From assembly GCA_001701105.1 (NCBI GenBank), contig DAAI01000036.1, positions 1 to 9,656 of the forward strand: DNA of 9,656 nt. The letters are read 5' to 3'. The translations under genes and the position numbers were made by a program. The notes beneath the pieces were generated by a model. That model did no database searches, was not told the origin of the DNA, and saw only the letters and a program-made list of their open reading frames with translations. Shown here piece after piece: positions 1-6,026 of the stretch (within the stretch, counting starts at the first letter, position 1; each line of letters starts with the position of its first letter). This DNA comes from Bacteroidales bacterium GP1 (GTDB lineage Bacteria; Bacteroidota; Bacteroidia; Bacteroidales; Muribaculaceae).

Positions 1-478
1 CCTCGCCGGCTTCGACAATCGGCACCCACATCGGGCAGCCGGTTTCGGTGAGGACGATTCCGGGGTGGATTTTGTCGATCTCAAGGGCGTATGAGTGGCT
101 GTTGACGGTGCCGGGAGTGGCGAGGAGGCCTACATGGCCTGAAGATGTGAATCGGGCCACGGCTTCCACCGTGGGGCGGATCACGCCGAGCACCCTTCGT
201 CCGGGATAATTGTGGGGGAGCACGGTCTGCTGGATCGACCGCAGGGCTTTGGCGGAGGCGGTGTTACAGGCTAAGATTACGAGGTGGCATCCTCTTGCGA
301 ACAATGCCTCGACGGCTTGGCGGGTGAAGTCGAACACGATGTCGAAACTGCGTGTGCCGTATGGGGCTCGCGCATTGTCGCCGAGGTAGAGGAAATCGTA
401 TTCCGGCAGCCGGCGACGAAATTCATTGAGGATGGTAAGGCCTCCGTATCCGGAGTCGAATACACCGATGGCGGGCAT
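1..478 (-). CDS. murI: Glutamate racemase MurI (partial, C-terminal part beyond window)
   Basis: This cytoplasmic enzyme interconverts L- and D-glutamate, supplying D-Glu for peptidoglycan. The gene runs off the left edge, leaving 159 codons where the family is usually about 260-280 residues. Visible signatures are the N-terminal IGVFDSGYGGLTIL with D8 and S9, the substrate-binding YLGDNARAPYG (residues 31-41), and ACNTAS (70-75) with the first catalytic cysteine C71. GVIRPTVEA (98-106) and CPMWVPIVEAGE at the cut end are also family-typical. The second catalytic cysteine (GCTHYP-type motif) would lie outside the window. The ATG at 478 places the conserved motif at residue 4, as expected. It is the last visible gene of the envelope cluster, 167 nt after the second ompH gene, with no clear promoter of its own. 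Its identity is secure; whether the missing part is intact cannot be seen. Confidence 0.95.
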   Translation of the reverse strand, partial: MPAIGVFDSGYGGLTILNEFRRRLPEYDFLYLGDNARAPYGTRSFDIVFDFTRQAVEALFARGCHLVILACNTASAKALRSIQQTVLPHNYPGRRVLGVIRPTVEAVARFTSSGHVGLLATPGTVNSHSYALEIDKIHPGIVLTETGCPMWVPIVEAGE

Positions 479-586
479 AATGGGGATGGTGTTCCTGTGT
501 TCTTATTTCTTATGAAATTCGGAAAAGAGGCCGCGCCAAAAAAATTGCCGCAGCCTCCATTACTATCTTGCCATTCTTGGGAATTG

Positions 587-629
587 CCTTTTCATCGCCC
601 GGGATGGATTGGCTTCCGGGGTGAAAAGG
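587..629. repeat. Imperfect inverted repeat (hairpin) in the ompH-murI gap
   Basis: CCTTTTCA at 587-594 pairs perfectly with TGAAAAGG at 622-629. After a small asymmetric bulge, CCCGG at 598-602 pairs with CCGGG at 616-620, leaving a 13-nt loop. It sits between the ompH stop (646) and the murI start (478). No U-tract follows on either strand, so it is not a standard intrinsic terminator. It may be an RNA-processing or stability element, or an attenuating structure between the two genes. The pairing is seen directly; any function is inference. Confidence 0.45.
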
Positions 630-645
630 GAATGAATCCGTTGGA

Positions 646-1155
646 TTATTTTATGCCGAGTTTGGCTTTTACTGCCGGGGTCACGTCCTCCACGGGAGAT
701 GCGTGGTAGTATGTGAGTTGGGGGTTAAGGTCTTGGATAAGGCTATATCCGCCTTCTTTTCCTACAGCTTCGATGGCCGTCTTGATCTTCACGACGATCG
801 GGCCCATTAGCTCTTGCTGCATTTTGGCGAGATCGTTCTGCGCGTTCTGCTCAAAAGCCTGCATTTTCTGCTGGAAGTCGTTGAGCTCGCGGGTCTTGCG
901 ATCCTTGATTGCCTGAAGTTCATCTTGCTTCATGGCCTGATAGTCGTCGAGGAGTCGCTTCATTTCTTCGCCGAGGCGCTGATATTCGGCTTCATATTTT
1001 TTTGAGGCGTCGGCGAGCTTTGTCTCTGCTTCGGCACGCTCGGGCATAACCTGGATAATGGAGTTAATGTCCACGAGGCCGATCTTCACGCTCTGGGCAT
1101 TGGCCCCCATGAAAGGAATCATGAGAGCGAGGGCAAATAAGATTTTCTTGAACAT
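646..1155 (-). CDS. Skp/OmpH family periplasmic chaperone (second copy)
   Basis: This is a predicted periplasmic chaperone that would hold unfolded outer-membrane proteins on their way to the BamA insertase. The 169-residue product has a type I signal peptide (MFKKILFALALMIPFMGANA, cleavage before Q21). The family core follows as IGLVDINSIIQVMPE (25-39), then a long charged helical region at about 40-118 that is rich in Lys, Glu, Gln and Ala and suits the Skp coiled-coil tentacles. A short C-terminal beta segment ends in KLGIK. The ATG at 1155 was chosen because it begins the signal peptide; a TTG at 1185 would overlap the promoter box. The gene lies 90 nt downstream of a paralogue that it resembles only in layout, so the duplication is old. 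A Bacteroidetes-type promoter precedes it. Client specificity cannot be read from the sequence. Confidence 0.9.
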   Translation of the reverse strand: MFKKILFALALMIPFMGANAQSVKIGLVDINSIIQVMPERAEAETKLADASKKYEAEYQRLGEEMKRLLDDYQAMKQDELQAIKDRKTRELNDFQQKMQAFEQNAQNDLAKMQQELMGPIVVKIKTAIEAVGKEGGYSLIQDLNPQLTYYHASPVEDVTPAVKAKLGIK

Positions 1156-1182
1156 ATTTTTGGTATAATTTATTTTCCGGTG

Positions 1183-1215
1183 CAAAGTTACTGAAATTAT
1201 TTGGAATATCCCAAT
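1183..1215 (-). promoter_or_regulatory. Probable Bacteroidetes-type promoter for the second ompH gene
   Basis: On the minus strand TAACTTTG (1183-1190) matches the -7 consensus TAnnTTTG exactly. An ATTG (1212-1215) lies 21 nt upstream, in the place of the -33 TTTG element. The box is 27 nt before the ATG at 1155, giving a short leader. This suggests that the second ompH gene, and perhaps murI, can be transcribed separately from the upstream cluster. The match is seen directly; activity is inferred from position and consensus. Confidence 0.55.
1196..1211. repeat. 16-bp direct repeat, copy A (in the ompH promoter region)
   Basis: ATTATTTGGAATATCC here is identical to 1245-1260, which is 49 nt away. 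Copy B encodes the final GYSK-stop of the upstream ompH gene. Copy A, read on the minus strand, would again give Leu-Gly-Tyr-Ser-Lys-stop, but it lies in the intergenic space between the -33 and -7 elements of the downstream promoter. It looks like a small duplication of the gene's 3' end. Confidence 0.8.
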
Positions 1216-1244
1216 GATAAAGCATCAGGGGATAGGAAAGGGGT

Positions 1245-1260
1245 ATTATTTGGAATATCC
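1245..1260. repeat. 16-bp direct repeat, copy B (3' end of the upstream ompH gene)
   Basis: This is the second member of the pair, identical to 1196-1211. It covers the last four sense codons and the stop of the 1246-1761 gene plus one base beyond. Because it encodes protein, it is the likelier parent copy. Confidence 0.8.
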
Positions 1261-1761
1261 GAGCTTGGCGAGCACTTCATTGCTTACATCAATTCGGGGG
1301 GAAGCGAATACGATGCTCTGCGAGGAGGCACGGTCGAAGATTGTCTGATAGCCTTTTTCCTCGGCCACGGCCTTGACGGCATTGTAGACATCTTCCTGAA
1401 TGGGCTTCATGAGGCTCTGGCGTTTTTTGAAAAGTTCGCCCTCCGGGCCGAAGTATTTGTAGCGCAGTTCTTTGGCCTCATTTTCTTTTGTCACTATTTC
1501 CTCTTCGCGTTTCTTCTTCTGGTCGTCGGTGAGGAATACCATGTCGGCTTCATAGTTTTTGTACATAGTCTGGGCTTCTTTTGAAAGTTCGTCGACTTCC
1601 TTTTCCCATCGTTGCGACACTTGATTCAGCTGTTCGTTGGCCATTTCATAGGCGGGCACGTTGCGTAGGATATACTGCATATCGACGAGCGCGAATTTCT
1701 GGGCCGATGCCCAGGCGCAACCTGCCAACAAGAGGCAGAGGACGATAAGTGGCTTTTTCAT
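1246..1761 (-). CDS. Skp/OmpH family periplasmic chaperone (first copy), possible lipoprotein
   Basis: This 171-residue member of the Skp/OmpH family probably escorts outer-membrane proteins to the BamA made by the gene just upstream. The mature part opens with FALVDMQYILRNVPAYE (23-39), the usual family start. A long Lys/Glu-rich helix covers about 40-125, and a C-terminal segment ends in LGYSK. The N-terminus is ambiguous: type I cleavage after ASA (18-20) is plausible, but LLAGC (11-15) also fits a lipobox with C15 as the lipidated residue. The ATG at 1761 starts directly at the signal peptide; a longer in-frame ORF to 1905 would run into bamA and adds no domain. The bamA stop is 89 nt upstream with no clear promoter between, so co-transcription with bamA is likely. 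Confidence 0.9.
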   Translation of the reverse strand: MKKPLIVLCLLLAGCAWASAQKFALVDMQYILRNVPAYEMANEQLNQVSQRWEKEVDELSKEAQTMYKNYEADMVFLTDDQKKKREEEIVTKENEAKELRYKYFGPEGELFKKRQSLMKPIQEDVYNAVKAVAEEKGYQTIFDRASSQSIVFASPRIDVSNEVLAKLGYSK

Positions 1762-1850
1762 ATGCTCAGTAATTTTTGATGTTGTAACTTCTTGGATTTG
1801 CCGGAGAGCGTAGGGTTTAAAGGATTGGATGTTAAGATATGTTACCGGGA

Positions 1851-4556
1851 TCAGAATTCCTGGCCGAGGACGAAGTGAAGTTGGGAGCCTCCACGCTTGC
1901 CCCATACCTTGTCGAAACCGTATGCCCAGTCGATGCCAAGGAATCCGAGCACGGAGAGGTAGATTCTGGCGCCTACTCCGGCGGAGCGTTTAAGGTCGAA
2001 TGGAGAGAAATCCTTGACAGTGGTCCAGGCGTTACCGGCCTCGGCGAATGCTATGGCATAGATGGTGGTGGCGGGTTGCAGTAGGAACGGGAAGTGAAGC
2101 TCGAAGGTGAATTTGGCATAGGCATAGCCTTCGTTACGGAATGGCGTGAACTGGCCGTTTTCGTATCCGCGCATCGCTATGGTCTCCGTGGCGTAGGTAT
2201 AGGAGCCCGACATTCCGTCGCCTCCGAAGTAGAAAGTCTCGAAAGGCGTGCGGCAGTATTTGTTCCATCCTCCGAGCAATCCGAAATCGGCGCGGCTCAT
2301 GAATACGAGAGTCCATTTGCCGTTGGGGTCCGTGAGCGGCGTGAATGTTTTTGAGCGGAAGCGAATCTTCCAATAGTCAATCCAGCGGTAGAGCTGGGCT
2401 GTGGCTTTCTGCACCTGCTGGTCGTTGGCGCTTCCCGAGATGAGCTCGGACAGGGCCTTCCAGTTTTTATGGCCAAATAAGTCGGCCGGAGGAGTGCAGG
2501 TGAAATCAAGGGAGAAGGATGAGCCGCGGCGCGTATAGATAGGATTGTCGATACTGGTGCGGCTCAGGTTGAGGCCGAGCGTAAGGGAGTTCGACACGCC
2601 GTTACGGAAATAATAGTTCAGATAATCCCAGTCCTTGAGTGAGTACCATCTGTAAGACAGCATTGCCTGGAACTGGAAATAATCGTCGGGCCAAGTGAGG
2701 CGCGTGCCGAAGCTCGCGCTAATACCGGCCGTCTGGAGGATCTTATTCGGGTCGTAGGCATTCTGGTAGGCGTACTGCGAGTAGTTGCTGTAGTTGTAAT
2801 TATACTGTGTATAATATGCGTTCTGGTAGGCGTTGCTCCAGGTGCTGTTATAGAATGCGCTGTTGATACCGGTCTGTCGGGAATAGTCGGCCGAGAGGGA
2901 TAGGGAGTTAGGCCGGTTGCCTCCAATCCAGGGGTCGAAGAATGATATTGAGTAGCTTTGGTAATACTTGGCGTTGGTTTGCGCCGAGATGGAGAATGTC
3001 TGTCCATCGCCGCGCGGGATAATCCCTTTATAAGCGGAGGGGTTAAAGAGATTTTTCATCGAGAAGTTGGAGAACGACAGGGCTAATTGTCCGGTGAGAC
3101 CGGTCTGACCCCAGCCGAAAGAAACCTGCACTTTGTCGTTGGCCTTGGATTCGAGATTGAATACAATGTCGACCGTTCCGTCGTCGGCATTAGGTTCGGG
3201 GCGGATGTCGAGGTTTTCAGGGTTGAAATGGCCACCGGCGGCAATTTCGCGCGCCGAGCGCATGAGATCGCTCTTTGAGAAAAGTTCGCCCGGACGCACC
3301 CGGAGTTCGCGGCGGATCACTTTTTCGTACAATTGGTCGTTGCCGTTTATCACGACGCGGTTGATAGTGGCCTGCGGGCCCTCGATAACGCGCATCTCAA
3401 GGTCGATGGAGTCTCCGTGGATGCGTTGTTCGATAGGCACAAGCTGGAAGAAGAGGTAGCCGTTATCGGTGTATAGGCTGGCTACTGCGTCCTCATCCTC
3501 ATTTGTGCGCTTGTTAAGGATCTTCTGGTTGTAGACGTCGCCGGGGTACATTCCCAGGACTGCGTTGAGCGTTTCGGTGGGCCAGACTGTATTTCCAACC
3601 CATTGGATGTCGGAGATATAGTACTTCTTCCCCTCATCGATGGTGAGAAACACATCAAGGCTCTTGTCGTCGTATCTTGCCACGCTGTCTTTTACGATCC
3701 GGGCATCGCGGTAGCCCAGCTCGTTGTATTTGTCGATGATGCGCTGGCGGTCGTCGGTGAAGTCTTGCTCTACAAATTTTTTCTGGCTGAAAATCTTGAG
3801 AATGTCGTTTTTCTCATTGGTTTTCTTCATGGTGCGCTTTATCTTGCGGTCGGAGAGCACTTCATTTCCGTCGATATAAATCTTATGGACGCCGACTTTT
3901 GTATTTCGGTCGACGCTGACCTGCACCACAGCTTGATTTTCTTTTGAAAGGTCGGGCACCATCATCACCTTTACATCCGCGTTCTTAAAGCCTTTCTTGG
4001 CATAATAATCTTCGATTATCTGCTTAGTGCGGTTGATGATATTTGGGGTAAGTTGCTGGCCCGGCACCATTCCGAGTCGCTCCGTGAGGTCTTTTTTCTC
4101 ACCTCCTTTAGTGCCGGTAAATTTCAGTTCCGACATCCGGGGCTGTTGTTTGAGATTAATCTCGAGCCAGACTTTGTCGCCGGCCATTTTGTCGACATTA
4201 ATCTCCACCTTGGAGTATAAACCCTGCCTCCAGAATCGCTTCACGGCATCCGTGATTTCCTGACCAGGTATTTCCACTCGGTCGCCGACGGAAAGGCCGG
4301 AATATCCGATGATGACATAATCTTCGGTGCCGGAGACTCCGGACACTTTGATACCGGCAATTTCATACGTCTTGGGGAGCGGTGAGTAAATCACCTCGGG
4401 CTCGATAATCGTATCCACCGGGGCAGATTCCTGAATCGGCAAGTCGATGAATCCGGACTGCTGCGCACGCGAAGAGAGGGCGCAGACAAGAGTGAATACT
4501 ACCGCGAGGAGACGTGATATGGAGGATGTCGTTTTCATTTTCGGTTTTACCATCAT
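1851..4556 (-). CDS. bamA: BamA, outer-membrane protein assembly factor (Omp85)
   Basis: BamA is the central insertase that folds beta-barrel proteins into the outer membrane. The 901-residue product has a signal peptide ending near SSRAQ (28-32). A periplasmic part of about 64-470 fits five POTRA domains, with repeated motifs such as GLYSKVEI, GFKNADVKV, GYRDARIV and GYLFF. A 16-stranded barrel follows from about 475. Barrel hallmarks are FFDPWIGG (539-546) and the conserved RGY of IAMRGYENG (793-801), with a C-terminal Phe. A Tyr/Asn/Gln-rich stretch at 569-603 is unusual. The ATG at 4556 shares its A with the uppS stop (TAATG), suggesting translational coupling. ATGs at 4553 and 4538 are alternatives, and the last gives a more standard short signal peptide. 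Length is typical for Bacteroidetes BamA. Confidence 0.96.
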   Translation of the reverse strand: MMVKPKMKTTSSISRLLAVVFTLVCALSSRAQQSGFIDLPIQESAPVDTIIEPEVIYSPLPKTYEIAGIKVSGVSGTEDYVIIGYSGLSVGDRVEIPGQEITDAVKRFWRQGLYSKVEINVDKMAGDKVWLEINLKQQPRMSELKFTGTKGGEKKDLTERLGMVPGQQLTPNIINRTKQIIEDYYAKKGFKNADVKVMMVPDLSKENQAVVQVSVDRNTKVGVHKIYIDGNEVLSDRKIKRTMKKTNEKNDILKIFSQKKFVEQDFTDDRQRIIDKYNELGYRDARIVKDSVARYDDKSLDVFLTIDEGKKYYISDIQWVGNTVWPTETLNAVLGMYPGDVYNQKILNKRTNEDEDAVASLYTDNGYLFFQLVPIEQRIHGDSIDLEMRVIEGPQATINRVVINGNDQLYEKVIRRELRVRPGELFSKSDLMRSAREIAAGGHFNPENLDIRPEPNADDGTVDIVFNLESKANDKVQVSFGWGQTGLTGQLALSFSNFSMKNLFNPSAYKGIIPRGDGQTFSISAQTNAKYYQSYSISFFDPWIGGNRPNSLSLSADYSRQTGINSAFYNSTWSNAYQNAYYTQYNYNYSNYSQYAYQNAYDPNKILQTAGISASFGTRLTWPDDYFQFQAMLSYRWYSLKDWDYLNYYFRNGVSNSLTLGLNLSRTSIDNPIYTRRGSSFSLDFTCTPPADLFGHKNWKALSELISGSANDQQVQKATAQLYRWIDYWKIRFRSKTFTPLTDPNGKWTLVFMSRADFGLLGGWNKYCRTPFETFYFGGDGMSGSYTYATETIAMRGYENGQFTPFRNEGYAYAKFTFELHFPFLLQPATTIYAIAFAEAGNAWTTVKDFSPFDLKRSAGVGARIYLSVLGFLGIDWAYGFDKVWGKRGGSQLHFVLGQEF
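2761..2833. repeat. Short in-frame repeat in a BamA barrel loop
   Basis: TTCTGGTAGGCGT occurs at 2761-2773 and again at 2821-2833, exactly 60 nt (20 codons) apart. Both copies encode AYQNAY on the minus strand (BamA residues 576-581 and 596-601). The repeat brackets a low-complexity Tyr/Asn/Ser/Gln segment. It is probably an extracellular loop expanded by local duplication. Confidence 0.75.
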
Positions 4557-5302
4557 TATTTGGAGTTCACCTGATCGGATGTCTTTCCGAATCTGCGTTC
4601 CCGGTTTTGAAAATCGGCGATAGCCTCGGCGAAAGCCGTTTCGTCGAAATCGGGCCAAAGAAGAGGTGTGAAATAAAGTTCAGAATAAGCAATCTGCCAG
4701 AGCAGGAAATTTGAAATCCGTTGTTCGCCGCCGGTGCGGATAAGCAGATCGGGATCCGGAATATCAGCTGTAGCGAGGGCGGATTTGATCGAATCTTCGG
4801 AGATGTCGGAGGGGTCGAGTTCCCCCTCTTTTACTTTGGTGGCCAGGCGTCGCATGGCTTCGGTAAGCTCCCACCTGGAGGAGTATGAAAGGCATAGATT
4901 GAGATTGAGGCCTGTGCAACCGGCGCAGAGGTCGCGTCCTTCCTCAAGGTTTCGCCTCACATCGGCCGGAAGCCTGTCGATGTCGCCGAGCAGGCGGATA
5001 TGCACATTGTTGGCGAGCAATTCCGGTGCTTCCTTCAGGATTGTCCAGCCTATGAGGTGCATCAGGGTGTCGACCTCCTCGGAGGGACGGTTCCAGTTTT
5101 CAGTTGAGAAGGCATATAAAGTAAGGTCCTTTATACCAATGTCGGAGGCATAACGGGTGATACGGTTCACGGAGTTCACACCTTCGGCATGTCCTTCGGT
5201 GCGTTGTTTAAGTTGGCGGCGTGCCCATCGGCCATTGCCGTCCATTATGATGGCTACATGAGCCGGAAGAAGGTCAGGGTCGATTATTCCTTGTAATGGC
5301 AT
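4556..5302 (-). CDS. uppS: Isoprenyl transferase, undecaprenyl diphosphate synthase
   Basis: This cytoplasmic cis-prenyltransferase condenses isopentenyl diphosphate onto farnesyl diphosphate to make the C55 carrier used for peptidoglycan and surface glycans. The 248-residue product has the full set of family motifs. These are HVAIIMDGNGRWA (15-27) with catalytic D21, H38, AFSTENWNRP (64-73), SYSSRWEL (139-146), and RTGGEQRISNFLLWQ (189-203) followed by SELYF (207-211). Where the E. coli enzyme has GG before RW, this one has SS, which I believe is common in Bacteroidetes. The ATG at 5302 gives the usual short N-terminal lead; a TTG at 5311 is less likely. It overlaps the porG-like gene by 19 nt in another frame and bamA by 1 nt, so the three genes are probably translated in a coupled way. 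Confidence 0.96.
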   Translation of the reverse strand: MPLQGIIDPDLLPAHVAIIMDGNGRWARRQLKQRTEGHAEGVNSVNRITRYASDIGIKDLTLYAFSTENWNRPSEEVDTLMHLIGWTILKEAPELLANNVHIRLLGDIDRLPADVRRNLEEGRDLCAGCTGLNLNLCLSYSSRWELTEAMRRLATKVKEGELDPSDISEDSIKSALATADIPDPDLLIRTGGEQRISNFLLWQIAYSELYFTPLLWPDFDETAFAEAIADFQNRERRFGKTSDQVNSK

Positions 5303-5955
5303 ACTGCGCAACGTTTACTGAATTCATAACTCACGGAGAATGTAAGGGTCGAATACCAGTCGGTATTTTTCATAAATCCGCTTGCAATTCCGCGGGGGTC
5401 GTCAAGGCCGTCGAGGCGGTCGGTGAAAGTCTTTTTCATCAGGAGTTCGAGGCCAAGATTCCATCTCAAAGATGGCTTGAATTTGAATCCGACACCGAAA
5501 GGAATAGCGGCCGAGACTCCGGCTTTCTTATCGACGCTCCATGCCAGCAGGCTAACCCCGGCTACGATATAGGGGGTCCAGCGACGCAGCCGGCGGTAGG
5601 TCTCGCCTATTCCGTAATTGAAGAAATGAAATTCTACTGTCTCTCCCAATTCATAGAAGTTGGTGGAGAATTTATAGGTTTCATGCGAGGGTAAGATATC
5701 CTGCAATCCCGATGAATTTCCCCGCAGAAGGCCTGTATAGAAATTTGTCTTGAAGTTAATGCGGGGGTTGAGGATGTACCTGAAAAGAATCTCTGCATCG
5801 AAGCCGGGGTTCTTTACGGGGTTTGATGGATTCACATCTCCCAGGTATCCGGCCATGCCTATTCCGGCTCCAATATCGAAGCGGTAATCCTCCTGTCCGC
5901 GTGCCGAAATGGCAACGCAGAGGATAAGGGCCAGGATGGATGTGCGGAAAGGCAT
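5284..5955 (-). CDS. porG: PorG-like (DUF6089) outer-membrane beta-barrel protein
   Basis: This 223-residue protein has a signal peptide of about 20 residues ending ISARG before Q21. A predicted small beta-barrel follows, beginning YRFDIGAGIGMAGYLGDVN and continuing with alternating aromatic and glycine-rich strands to TLTFSVSYEF near the end. It resembles the PorG/DUF6089 family. In Porphyromonas gingivalis, PorG is an outer-membrane partner of the PorK/PorN ring of the type IX secretion system, and from memory the gene lies next to uppS and omp85 there too. Whether this organism has type IX secretion cannot be judged from the window, so the role may differ. The C-terminus RCAVCHYKE carries a CxxC motif, and its last five residues lie in the overlap with uppS. 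No strong promoter is seen in the 71-nt gap upstream, so it is probably read through from the DUF6242 gene. Confidence 0.8.
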   Translation of the reverse strand: MPFRTSILALILCVAISARGQEDYRFDIGAGIGMAGYLGDVNPSNPVKNPGFDAEILFRYILNPRINFKTNFYTGLLRGNSSGLQDILPSHETYKFSTNFYELGETVEFHFFNYGIGETYRRLRRWTPYIVAGVSLLAWSVDKKAGVSAAIPFGVGFKFKPSLRWNLGLELLMKKTFTDRLDGLDDPRGIASGFMKNTDWYSTLTFSVSYEFSKRCAVCHYKE

Positions 5956-6026
5956 TTTATTAGAAACGGGTTAATATGTTAAGACGATGAACTCCATTCG
6001 CATAGCTCACATTATCTGTGCCATTG

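Noticed and set aside
284..709. Open frame of 141 codons on the plus strand opposite murI
   Set aside because: It is antisense to the clear MurI reading frame, shows no recognisable domain, and the region's coding signal is on the minus strand.
1201..1584. Plus-strand frame of 127 codons with hydrophobic stretches
   Set aside because: It is the mirror of the Lys/Glu-rich ompH helix; the Phe/Leu richness comes from reverse-complemented Lys and Glu codons, not from a real membrane protein.
1762..1850. TTAACAT-type motif shared by the bamA-ompH gap and the gap before the porG-like gene (5956-6026)
   Set aside because: The shared string is short and AT-rich, in gaps where such matches are easily produced by chance; no symmetry or spacing supports an operator.
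2618..3007. Minus-strand frame of 129 codons rich in Thr, Ser and Arg inside bamA
   Set aside because: It lies in an alternative frame of the barrel region, and its low complexity follows from the Tyr/Asn-rich BamA sequence.
3603..3947. Plus-strand frame of 114 codons opposite the POTRA region
   Set aside because: It is antisense to conserved BamA coding sequence and has no family resemblance.
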